The notes beneath the pieces were generated by a model that worked only from the letters and a program-made list of their open reading frames with translations, ran no database searches and was not told the origin of the DNA. Below are positions 1 to 5,048 of a stretch of 5,048 nt of DNA, piece by piece. The stretch's first letter is position 1, and each line of letters begins with the position of its first letter. Source of the DNA: CAYYAQ01 sp964469555 (GTDB taxonomy: Bacteria > Planctomycetota > UBA1135 > UBA2386); contig CAYYAQ010000240.1 in assembly GCA_964469555.1 (NCBI GenBank), positions 1 to 5,048 on the forward strand. Direction: 5' to 3'. Position numbers and translations under genes: made by a program.

Positions 1-103
1 GAGGTGGAAGGCCGCCGTGGTGCCGAACAGTGCGCTTTACAAGCTCGGGGACAAGGTGCGGTATCACAAGCGTCGACGGCGGGACGCGGCGTTCGTCGAG
101 TAG
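1..103 (+). CDS. C-terminal fragment of an unidentified protein
   Basis: An open frame enters from the left edge, with its first complete codon at position 2, and ends at TAG 101-103. It gives 33 residues that begin RWKAAVVPNSALYKLGD and finish with a strongly basic tail, KRRRRDAAFVE. Codons in this frame mostly end in G or C, as in the neighbouring genes, which supports real coding. The fragment is too short to name a family. The basic tail could be a cytoplasmic or nucleic-acid-facing end, but that is speculation. It converges on the minus-strand oxidoreductase, with only 6 bp between the two stop codons. Confidence 0.6.
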   Translation, partial: RWKAAVVPNSALYKLGDKVRYHKRRRRDAAFVE

Positions 104-109
104 ACCAGA

Positions 110-1546
110 CTAGATCTTGAACGGACCGCGGTAGTCGCGCGTGACGAGTCGGTTGGCTTGCTGCGAGTTCTTCCCGACGAAGAGCTCCTGACTCGGGTCG
201 AATTGGAGCGACGGGCCCATCGTGTATTTCTCCGACTTCAAGTCGACGCCGTTGACCGCGAGGTGTGCGGCGAACCGCGAGAACGATTCATTGGCGGCGT
301 GCTCGCGTCCAAACGGTGTTTCGGTGGCGCCGAATTTCTTCGTTGTCCCGATCTGGTAGGAGATGTTGCCCATGTGGCAGAGCGCGGCCGAGAGGTGACC
401 CTCGATCGCTCCTGCATGGAGATGCTTGGTGTCGTTCTTCTTGACGGCATCGAGGAAGTTCTCGAAGTGATTGCCGCCGCCCGTGAACGTCTGTATGACC
501 TTGCCGTCGTGGTCGAACGCGTTCAGCTTGCCGTAGCTTCCGCTGACGAGGTAGCCGCCCTCACACTGGAAGATCACGCCGATGCCGGCGCCGCGGTAGC
601 CCTTCGTGCTGAGGCCGCGCACTTCGAAGATCAGCTTCTGGTCGCCGTAGTCGAGCAGCGTGACGAGCGTGTTCGGCGTGTTGGCGTCGTCGACGTATCC
701 CAGTCGAGCACCGCAGCTGACGACGCGCTCGGGCAACGCGGACTTGTTGAGTCCCCAACGCGCGATGTCCATCTGGTGGACGCCCTGGTTGCCGATGTCA
801 CCGTTGCCGGTGTTGAAGTCCCAGTGCCAGTCGTAGTGCACATTCCTGCGCATCAGCGGCTGCATCTCAGCGGGACCCGTCCAGAGGTCGTAGTCCATGG
901 ACGCCGGGGGCTTTTGCTCGCCGTCAACCTTCCCGATGCTGTTGCGGCGCTTGTAGCAGAGCGCCCGCGCGACTTCGACCTTGCCGAGGCCGCCTTCGAT
1001 CATCCACTGCAGGGCGTTCCTCGTCGCCTGCATGGACCGGGACTGGGTGCCGTGCTGGACGATCAATCCCTTCTTGTCGGCGACCTCGACGACGCGACGA
1101 CCCTCGGCGATGTTGTGGCTGATCGGTTTCTCGACGTAGACGTGCTTGCCCGCCTCGAGTGCCCAGATGGTCGCGAGAGAGTGCCAGTGGTTGGGCGTCG
1201 CGATCGAGATGATGTCGATCGACTTGTCCTCCAGCATCTTGCGGATGTCCTTGTAGAACTTCGCGTTCGGAACGGCCTTCATGGCGCCGCCGATCACGCC
1301 CTCGTCCGCGTCGCAGATCGCGACGACTTCGGAGTTCTTCGACTTCTTGAAGCTGCCGACGTGTGCCCGTCCGCGACCGCGCACGCCGACCACGCCGACG
1401 CGGAGGATGTCGCCGACCCGGCGGGAACTTCCCGGGGAGCGCTTGGCGCCGGTCAAGAAGATCGTGGGGGCCACCGGGATGGCGGCGACGGCCGCGCTGG
1501 CCAACATCGTCTCTTCAATGAACTGTCTGCGGGTTGCTCTTGCCAC
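110..1546 (-). CDS. Tat-exported Gfo/Idh/MocA family oxidoreductase
   Basis: This 478-residue protein is predicted to be an NAD(P)-dependent dehydrogenase of the Gfo/Idh/MocA superfamily, which usually acts on sugars, inositols or related polyols. The substrate cannot be told here. The N-terminus is a Tat signal: RRQFI at residues 6-10, then a hydrophobic stretch at about 13-32, so it should be exported folded with its cofactor. The Rossmann nucleotide-binding loop is GVVGVRGRGR (51-60). The family EKP motif is at 139-141, with the conserved Lys140. The segment GNGDIGNQGVHQMDIARW (247-264) carries the H257/D260 pair typical of the catalytic helix, and is the form common in planctomycete secreted members. 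The length is normal for this group. The start codon is GTG at 1546. It is chosen because it keeps the twin-arginine motif and has a GAGGA ribosome site 7 nt upstream, whereas the next ATG (Met14) would remove the motif. It is the last gene of the apparent operon, 26 bp after the lipoprotein gene. Confidence 0.9.
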   Translation of the reverse strand: MARATRRQFIEETMLASAAVAAIPVAPTIFLTGAKRSPGSSRRVGDILRVGVVGVRGRGRAHVGSFKKSKNSEVVAICDADEGVIGGAMKAVPNAKFYKDIRKMLEDKSIDIISIATPNHWHSLATIWALEAGKHVYVEKPISHNIAEGRRVVEVADKKGLIVQHGTQSRSMQATRNALQWMIEGGLGKVEVARALCYKRRNSIGKVDGEQKPPASMDYDLWTGPAEMQPLMRRNVHYDWHWDFNTGNGDIGNQGVHQMDIARWGLNKSALPERVVSCGARLGYVDDANTPNTLVTLLDYGDQKLIFEVRGLSTKGYRGAGIGVIFQCEGGYLVSGSYGKLNAFDHDGKVIQTFTGGGNHFENFLDAVKKNDTKHLHAGAIEGHLSAALCHMGNISYQIGTTKKFGATETPFGREHAANESFSRFAAHLAVNGVDLKSEKYTMGPSLQFDPSQELFVGKNSQQANRLVTRDYRGPFKI

Positions 1547-1553
1547 GGCTCAA

Positions 1554-1558
1554 TCCTC
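1554..1558 (-). promoter_or_regulatory. Ribosome binding site supporting the GTG start
   Basis: Read on the minus strand this is GAGGA, 7 nt before the GTG start at 1546. It lies inside the 26-bp gap after the lipoprotein stop codon. It decides the start of the oxidoreductase in favour of GTG over the internal ATG that would delete the Tat motif. Confidence 0.6.
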
Positions 1559-1572
1559 GTCTTGTCTGGTGT

Positions 1573-2358
1573 CTAGTTGCGGTCACACACTACGCGGAAT
1601 CCTAAATGATTGCCGTCCGGGACCCACCACACTCCCGACGGAACATTGGGATCGGCGAGCACCCAGTCGTCCTCGAAGCCCAATCGACTCTTCGGCGTAA
1701 CGTTCGTCGCGGGTTCGTCCCAGGACCCGCCGCGCAGGACCGCGCGTTCGGGCTCCTTCGCGCTGAACGGGTTGTTGCAGTACTCCCAGAGGTTGCCGAG
1801 CATGTCGTGCGCGCCGATCGCGTTGGGGAGTTTCTTCCCCACCTCGTGGGTCATCTCGTCGCCGTTGGGTTCGAACCACGCGTAATCGGTCAGCGTGCCG
1901 GTGGGCAACGGGCCGCAGGCGAGTTCCCACTCTGTCTCCGTGGGCAGGCGAAAGAGCTTGCCTGTGTTGATCGAAAGCCACGTGCAGTACTTCCTTGCCG
2001 CGTTCAGGCTCATGCCGACGGCAGGGCGCCGGCCCAGCCCCCAGTCCCGGTCGTAGGGTGAGACGTCGTCGAGGGGCTTCGACGGTTTGGACACCCCGTC
2101 GACTCCAGGCGGCACCTTGCCCTCCTTTTCGAAGTCGCAGTAGAGCAGGTACTCGTTCCACGTGACCTCGTGCTTGCCGATCCAGAATCCACCCGTCGAT
2201 ACCCACACCATGTCGAAAGACACTTCGCTGCTCTTGATCTGTTGACGCAACGGTTCGGGTGGAGGTCCCGGTTCGGGGGTGACGCCGCAGCCGGCATGCC
2301 AAGGCACGACAATGAGGACGAGGAGAGCGAGCCGAAGTGGGGATGCGATCTTGCGCAT
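1573..2358 (-). CDS. Formylglycine-generating-enzyme-like (SUMF1/FGE fold) lipoprotein
   Basis: This 261-residue protein has an N-terminal export signal (MRKIASPLRL, then a hydrophobic stretch at about 9-20) ending in HAGC, with Cys24 as the likely lipidated residue. His at the -3 position is not a classical lipobox residue. A Pro-rich linker follows (28-36). The rest is an FGE-sulfatase (SUMF1/PvdO-type) domain: FWIGKHEVTWNEY (58-70), RLPTETEWELA (137-147), MLGNLWEYC (186-194), RGGSW (209-213) and GFRVVCD (253-259). True formylglycine-generating enzymes carry two copper-binding cysteines just after GGSW/GGSF. Here the matching positions, about 215 and 220, are Glu and Val, so oxidase activity on sulfatases is unlikely. 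The segment between GGF and WIGKHEVTW, usually 20-30 residues containing an MGS motif, is missing. A binding or structural role at the envelope is the reasonable inference. The ATG start has AGGA 9 nt upstream. It is the middle gene of the cluster. Confidence 0.85.
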   Translation of the reverse strand: MRKIASPLRLALLVLIVVPWHAGCGVTPEPGPPPEPLRQQIKSSEVSFDMVWVSTGGFWIGKHEVTWNEYLLYCDFEKEGKVPPGVDGVSKPSKPLDDVSPYDRDWGLGRRPAVGMSLNAARKYCTWLSINTGKLFRLPTETEWELACGPLPTGTLTDYAWFEPNGDEMTHEVGKKLPNAIGAHDMLGNLWEYCNNPFSAKEPERAVLRGGSWDEPATNVTPKSRLGFEDDWVLADPNVPSGVWWVPDGNHLGFRVVCDRN

Positions 2359-2360
2359 GG

Positions 2361-2380
2361 CCGCGAATCCTACTGCGCGG
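2361..2380 (-). promoter_or_regulatory. Ribosome binding site of the lipoprotein gene within a small hairpin
   Basis: In the minus-strand mRNA a 5-bp stem (CCGCG at 2380-2376 with CGCGG at 2365-2361) encloses a 10-nt loop. The loop contains AGGA (2371-2368), which lies 9 nt before the ATG at 2358. The stem is short, so it may form only weakly. It would present the ribosome site in a loop rather than hide it. Confidence 0.3.
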
Positions 2381-2402
2381 TTCTCACAATGAAAGTCGCG
2401 GA

Positions 2403-4046
2403 TCAGTCGACGTCAGGGATGAGTCCGTTCACGCCTTCGACGCGATAGGTCGTGAGAGCCTCGGCTTTGCCCTTGAGTTCGACCGGCGCCAGCTCGGTGC
2501 AATCGAACTCATCTTTGACCGCCGCGTACGTCGCGGCGCCGATCACGACCTGCCCGTCGAGTGAGATGAAGGACTCGATCCGGCACGCGGTGTTCACCGT
2601 ATCGCCGATGACCGTGTAGTCCTTTCGCTGCAGCGCGCCGACGTCTCCCACGACGACGGGTCCGCTGTTGATCCCGATGCGGATGCCGAACTGCTCGTCC
2701 GGGTCGCGCGACTGGTTGAGCTCTGCGATCCGTTTCTGCATCGCCAGGGCGACCCGAACCGCCCGTGCCGCGTGGTCCTCTTGGTCGAGCGGGGCGCCGA
2801 AGAACACCATCACAGCGTCGCCGATGAACTTGTCGAGCGTGCCGTCCTCCTTGAAGACCTCCTCGGTCAACGCCTGGAAGATCTCGTTGAGAAGCTCGGT
2901 GACAGCGCGGGCCGGCATGTTCTCGGACAAGCTCGTGAATCCCGAGATGTCGGCGAACAGCACCGTGACCTCGCGTTCCTCCGACGACATCGCGCACGCC
3001 TCGAGGTCGTCCGCCGAGACGATGCGATCGATGACGGCCGGCGCGTTGTAGCGAGAGAGGCGTTCGCGGATCTTGCGCTCGCGTTCGATCTTGGCGTGGA
3101 GCATCGCGCGGTCCACGGCGGCTGCGGAGAGGCTGGCGAGGATCGAGAGCACTTCGAGGTGGGAGTGGGTGAAGACGTTGCTCGCCCGGCGGTCGATGTA
3201 GATCAGGCCGGAGACCTTGCCCTTGTGGCACAGCGGCGCGGCCATGGCCGAGCGGATCCCGAGGGACACGATGCTCGCCGACGCGTCGAAGCGAGGGTCC
3301 TGCTCCGCGTCCATGACGAGCACCGCCTTCTTCGAGGTGACAGCTTCGTTCGCGATGTGTCGGCTGATGCGGATCTGCTGCGTCGATTTACCCCGCGCCG
3401 CGCGCTGGATGTGCGGCATGAGTTGGGCGGTCTGGTGATCGAGCAAGAGCACGGACGCCTGATTGACCGGCAGGTGTTCGAAGATCAGGTCGAGCACCTG
3501 GTTCAGGATCGAATCGAGATCGTCGTGGGCGAGAAAGGCGTCGGTCGCCGCGCGCATGATCAGGATGATATCTGCCGCGTTGAGCGACGTGGGCTCGCGG
3601 AGGCCGAGTTGGGTCGTGTCCCGGTCCTTGGTCGGCGCGTCCCCGAGCATGGTCTCGAGGAGCGTGTCGAGGTTGTCGACACTGATCGACGAGGAGAGTT
3701 TCTGCTCGCTGTGCAGGACGTTGCCGCCGATACCCACAGGCAGCTTGATCTGGAAGTGCACCGCGACGTCGCCCATCAGGACCCGGTCGTCGCTGAGGGG
3801 ATGGGACTTCAGGAGGTTGCCGCGGACGGCGAGACCGTTCGCGCTGCCGTTGTCCCGCAGGATCCAGCGCCCTTTCTCCAGCTTGACGGTGGCGTGCAGC
3901 CGCGAAACGCTGGAGTTCTGGATGACGACGTCGCAGTCCTTGCGCCGACCGATGGTGATCTTCCCCTTCTCGAACTCGAATTCCTGCTTCTCGCCATCCG
4001 AGCGGAAGGAGATCTTGAGGCCGAGTTGTCCTTGGGTGATGACCAA
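2403..4046 (-). CDS. FHA-GAF-class III adenylate/guanylate cyclase
   Basis: This 547-residue protein is predicted to be soluble; no membrane segment or signal peptide is visible. Residues about 10-100 form an FHA domain with the phosphothreonine-binding residues present: G33-R34, S48, H51 and N70-G71. A linker follows, then a GAF sensor domain at about 157-318 and a charged connecting helix (about 319-332, AKIERERKIRERL region). A class III cyclase homology domain spans about 355-538. Catalytic residues all appear: metal-binding Asp366 (FADISGF) and Asp410 (KFIGDAV), purine-selecting Lys406 and Thr478 (DYTVIGD), and transition-state Asn485 and Arg489 (TVNTACR). Lys with Thr points to ATP as substrate and to the class IIIb subgroup. 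The start is TTG at 4046, the only standard start codon in this frame between the upstream in-frame stop (4131-4133) and the FHA domain, but it lacks a clear ribosome site. The FHA domain suggests input from a Ser/Thr kinase. It is the first gene of the apparent operon. Confidence 0.92.
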   Translation of the reverse strand: MVITQGQLGLKISFRSDGEKQEFEFEKGKITIGRRKDCDVVIQNSSVSRLHATVKLEKGRWILRDNGSANGLAVRGNLLKSHPLSDDRVLMGDVAVHFQIKLPVGIGGNVLHSEQKLSSSISVDNLDTLLETMLGDAPTKDRDTTQLGLREPTSLNAADIILIMRAATDAFLAHDDLDSILNQVLDLIFEHLPVNQASVLLLDHQTAQLMPHIQRAARGKSTQQIRISRHIANEAVTSKKAVLVMDAEQDPRFDASASIVSLGIRSAMAAPLCHKGKVSGLIYIDRRASNVFTHSHLEVLSILASLSAAAVDRAMLHAKIERERKIRERLSRYNAPAVIDRIVSADDLEACAMSSEEREVTVLFADISGFTSLSENMPARAVTELLNEIFQALTEEVFKEDGTLDKFIGDAVMVFFGAPLDQEDHAARAVRVALAMQKRIAELNQSRDPDEQFGIRIGINSGPVVVGDVGALQRKDYTVIGDTVNTACRIESFISLDGQVVIGAATYAAVKDEFDCTELAPVELKGKAEALTTYRVEGVNGLIPDVD

Positions 4047-4130
4047 AACAGTCTGGTATCCGGACCTGCCATGATGCGCCCTGAGACCGTTCGCAGCAAG
4101 TGGTAGACGAAGGGCCGCGGCAACCGCTCG

Positions 4131-4175
4131 CTAGATCGCCCGGACTCCGGGGAAAGCGCGTGGCGCTTTAGTCAC
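4131..4175 (-). CDS. Possible 14-codon leader ORF upstream of the cyclase
   Basis: On the minus strand a GTG at 4175-4173 opens a frame ending at TAG 4133-4131, encoding about MTKAPRAFPGVRAI. It is preceded, 9 nt upstream, by a strong ribosome-site sequence, GGAGGT, which is itself part of a tandem repeat. The ORF is in the same frame as the cyclase and its stop is the in-frame stop that bounds the cyclase, 84 nt before the TTG start. The better ribosome site therefore belongs to this short ORF and not to the cyclase. It could be a translated leader, or coincidence in GC-rich DNA. The peptide has no run of a single amino acid typical of classical attenuators. Confidence 0.25.
   Translation of the reverse strand: MTKAPRAFPGVRAI
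4139..4151. repeat. Perfect 13-bp palindrome (possible operator)
   Basis: The sequence is CCCGGA-C-TCCGGG, with 6-bp arms around one central base. As duplex DNA it could be an operator. As RNA only a 4-bp stem with a 5-nt loop could form. It ends 1 bp before the second palindrome. Confidence 0.4.
4153..4169. repeat. Perfect 17-bp inverted repeat (operator or leader hairpin)
   Basis: The sequence is AAAGCGC-GTG-GCGCTTT, with 7-bp arms around a 3-nt centre. It is the strongest inverted repeat in the divergent region. It lies about 107 bp from the cyclase start and 76 bp from the DUF1579 start. It could be a dimeric regulator site acting on both genes, or a hairpin in the cyclase leader RNA. 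No T-run follows on either strand, so a standard intrinsic terminator is unlikely. Confidence 0.45.
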
Positions 4176-4184
4176 GCTGGGGTA

Positions 4185-4198
4185 ACCTCCGACCTCCG
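4185..4198. repeat. Tandem 7-bp direct repeat
   Basis: ACCTCCG occurs twice head to tail. On the minus strand this reads CGGAGGT twice, giving two GGAGGT ribosome-site-like sequences in a row. The nearer copy lies 9 nt before the GTG of the short leader ORF. Confidence 0.4.
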
Positions 4199-4245
4199 TT
4201 GGTGGGCGGGGATGACAGTCCAAGAGAGAACAGGTACAGAATCCG

Positions 4246-4734
4246 ATGACCGAGAACCCGGCCGGGGTCCCCGAGCCCAGCGAACAGCACGAGAAACTCC
4301 TCGAGAAAGTCGGCGAGTGGAAAGTGGCCTGCAAGTACTTCATGAACCCAGCAGAGGCCCCGATCGAGGCCGAGGGCACGGAGCACGTCGAGGTGATCGG
4401 CTCGTTCTGGACGACGGGGGTATTCAACTGCGAAGTGATGGGGAACCCGATCAAGGGTCTGGCGACGACCGGCTACGACCCGAAGAAAGGGAAGTACGTC
4501 AGCACCTGGCAGGATTCGAGCAACCCGTACTTCTTCTACTACGAAGGCGACGTCACCCAAGAGGGTGATCTCGTCATGGAGGGCGACAACTTCGACCCGG
4601 TGAGCGGCAACGTCGTCAAGTATCGGAGCGTCGAGAAGATCGACAAGGACGAGCGGAAGTTCGAGTTGTTCATCGAGTCTTCGGAAGACAACGTCATCAA
4701 GGTCCTCGAGTACGATTACACGCGGGCCGAGTAG
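4246..4734 (+). CDS. DUF1579 domain-containing protein
   Basis: This 162-residue protein matches the DUF1579 family: an N-terminal helix with the H15...G23-x-W25 pattern (EQHEKLLEKVGEW), alternating strands with small and aromatic residues, and the segment GYDPKKGKYVSTWQDS (76-91), which is the most recognisable part. Members are small beta-rich proteins, probably lipocalin-like barrels, with no agreed function; they are frequent in planctomycetes. There is no signal peptide, so it should be cytoplasmic, unlike many DUF1579 proteins that are exported. The ATG at 4246 is preceded by an in-frame stop at 4213-4215 with no other start between, so this start is firm, although the ribosome site (AGG 11 nt upstream) is weak. 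It is divergent from the cyclase operon and may share regulatory DNA with it. A GC-rich hairpin lies just downstream. Confidence 0.85.
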   Translation: MTENPAGVPEPSEQHEKLLEKVGEWKVACKYFMNPAEAPIEAEGTEHVEVIGSFWTTGVFNCEVMGNPIKGLATTGYDPKKGKYVSTWQDSSNPYFFYYEGDVTQEGDLVMEGDNFDPVSGNVVKYRSVEKIDKDERKFELFIESSEDNVIKVLEYDYTRAE

Positions 4735-4762
4735 TCGGCCCCCCGCCCACAAGAACATCACG

Positions 4763-4793
4763 GCGCCAGGGCATCACGCCCTCGACCTGGCGC
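4763..4793 (+). terminator. GC-rich hairpin after the DUF1579 gene (possible terminator)
   Basis: An 8-bp perfect stem, GCGCCAGG (4763-4770) with CCTGGCGC (4786-4793), encloses a 15-nt loop. It starts 28 nt after the DUF1579 stop codon. A competing inner pairing, GGGC (4769-4772) with GCCC (4778-4781), is also possible. No U-run follows, so termination would need Rho or a non-canonical mechanism. Position and strength favour a 3'-end structure. Confidence 0.4.
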
Positions 4794-4852
4794 GCGGTGG
4801 TTCCCGCGGCCAACCCGTGTGGCGGGTCCCGTTTGACGGTAGATTCTCTCCC

Positions 4853-5048
4853 ATGCCGGAGACGGAACTCTACGAGCCGATCAAGGCCTACTTGATGGCA
4901 CAGGACTACGAGGTGAAGGGTGAGGTGGGGGCCGCCGATCTCGTCGCCTTCCGCGGCGACGAACCGCCGGTGATCGTCGAACTGAAGACCGGCTTCTCAC
5001 TGTCCCTGTTTCATCAGTGCATCGAAAGGCAGTCGGTGACCGATCTCG
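4853..5048 (+). CDS. DUF2161 family PD-(D/E)XK nuclease-like protein (5' part)
   Basis: The first 65 codons of a gene that runs off the right edge begin MPETELYEPIKAYLMAQDYE. The segments EVGAADLVAFRGDEPPVIVE (24-43) and ELKTGFSLSLFHQCIERQ (43-60) match the DUF2161 family, annotated as putative PD-(D/E)XK-type phosphodiesterases. The expected active-site pattern is visible: Asp29, Glu43 and Lys45 (the E-x-K), with Glu8 in the first helix and Gln60 as possible accessory residues. The family's biological role is not established. The ATG at 4853 lacks a clear ribosome site; it fits family N-termini, which start just before the ETDLY-like segment. The gene lies 118 bp after DUF1579 on the same strand, with a hairpin between, so it is probably transcribed separately. 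The C-terminal part cannot be judged. Confidence 0.85.
   Translation, partial: MPETELYEPIKAYLMAQDYEVKGEVGAADLVAFRGDEPPVIVELKTGFSLSLFHQCIERQSVTDL

Larger units (their letters stand above)
4047..4245. promoter_or_regulatory. Divergent intergenic region between the cyclase and DUF1579 genes
   Basis: These 199 bp separate two genes transcribed away from each other, so promoters for both should lie here. I see no convincing sigma-70 -35/-10 pair on either strand. The structure that can be seen is two neighbouring palindromes (4139-4151 and 4153-4169) and a tandem repeat (4185-4198). The position supports a regulatory role; the individual promoters are not resolved. Confidence 0.5.

Noticed and set aside
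158..1576. A 472-codon open frame on the plus strand opposite the oxidoreductase
   Set aside because: Its product is a low-complexity mix of Val, Ala, Arg, Asp and Glu with no recognisable motif, while the opposite strand has clear Gfo/Idh/MocA motifs and a Tat signal. Long antisense frames are expected in GC-rich coding DNA.
1573..2358. Calling the lipoprotein a functional sulfatase-activating formylglycine-generating enzyme
   Set aside because: The two active-site cysteines after the GGSW motif are absent and no sulfatase gene is in the window.
2772..4106. A 444-codon open frame on the plus strand opposite the cyclase
   Set aside because: It has the same antisense composition (rich in Val, Arg, Glu, Asp and His) and no domain pattern. 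The minus strand encodes three well-formed domains over the same bases.
3809..4123. A 104-codon minus-strand frame starting with ATG upstream of the cyclase and overlapping its FHA region
   Set aside because: It is out of frame with the FHA domain, rich in Ser and Arg, and ends inside the domain. The FHA residues appear only in the TTG-initiated frame.
4168..4761. A 197-codon minus-strand frame opposite DUF1579
   Set aside because: It is an antisense shadow. The plus strand has the DUF1579 motifs and a start bounded by an in-frame stop.
4833..4838. TTGACG resembling a -35 element before the DUF2161 gene
   Set aside because: It lies only about 15 bp before the ATG, so the matching -10 would fall inside the coding region and no -10-like sequence is seen.
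1..5048. CRISPR array, insertion sequence, tRNA or rRNA
   Set aside because: No regularly spaced repeats, transposase motifs, terminal inverted repeats or recognisable tRNA/rRNA segments were seen on either strand.

Overview
The window is GC-rich and densely coded. It holds three genes in a row on the minus strand, flanked on each side by plus-strand genes. The protein families suggest a planctomycete or a close relative: a Tat-exported Gfo/Idh/MocA dehydrogenase of the GNGDIGNQG type, a small lipoprotein with a formylglycine-generating-enzyme-like fold, a DUF1579 protein, and an FHA-GAF-cyclase signalling protein. This assignment is an inference from family content. No rRNA or other phylogenetic marker is present.

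Layout, left to right: (1) the last 33 codons of an unidentified plus-strand gene, ending at 103. (2) A minus-strand cluster, given in transcription order: an FHA-GAF-class III nucleotidyl cyclase (4046 to 2403), a formylglycine-generating-enzyme-like lipoprotein (2358 to 1573) and a Tat-signal oxidoreductase (1546 to 110). The gaps are 44 and 26 bp, so this looks like one operon. (3) A divergent intergenic region of about 200 bp (4047-4245) with two adjacent perfect palindromes, a tandem 7-bp repeat and a possible 14-codon leader ORF. (4) A plus-strand DUF1579 gene (4246-4734), followed by a GC-rich hairpin. (5) The start of a plus-strand DUF2161 PD-(D/E)XK-like gene (4853 onward), cut by the window edge.

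Functional picture: the cyclase is predicted to be soluble. It carries a phosphothreonine-reading FHA domain and a GAF sensor ahead of a cyclase domain with every expected catalytic residue, so it should make a cyclic nucleotide, most likely cAMP. The two genes downstream encode proteins predicted to be exported: a lipoprotein and a Tat substrate. How a cytosolic cyclase relates to two envelope proteins is not obvious from the sequence. Shared transcription is the only link that can be seen. No mobile element, CRISPR array, tRNA or rRNA was found. The window looks mostly like ordinary chromosomal sequence. Its most interesting parts are the cyclase architecture, the lipoprotein that lacks the catalytic cysteines, and the structured cyclase leader.
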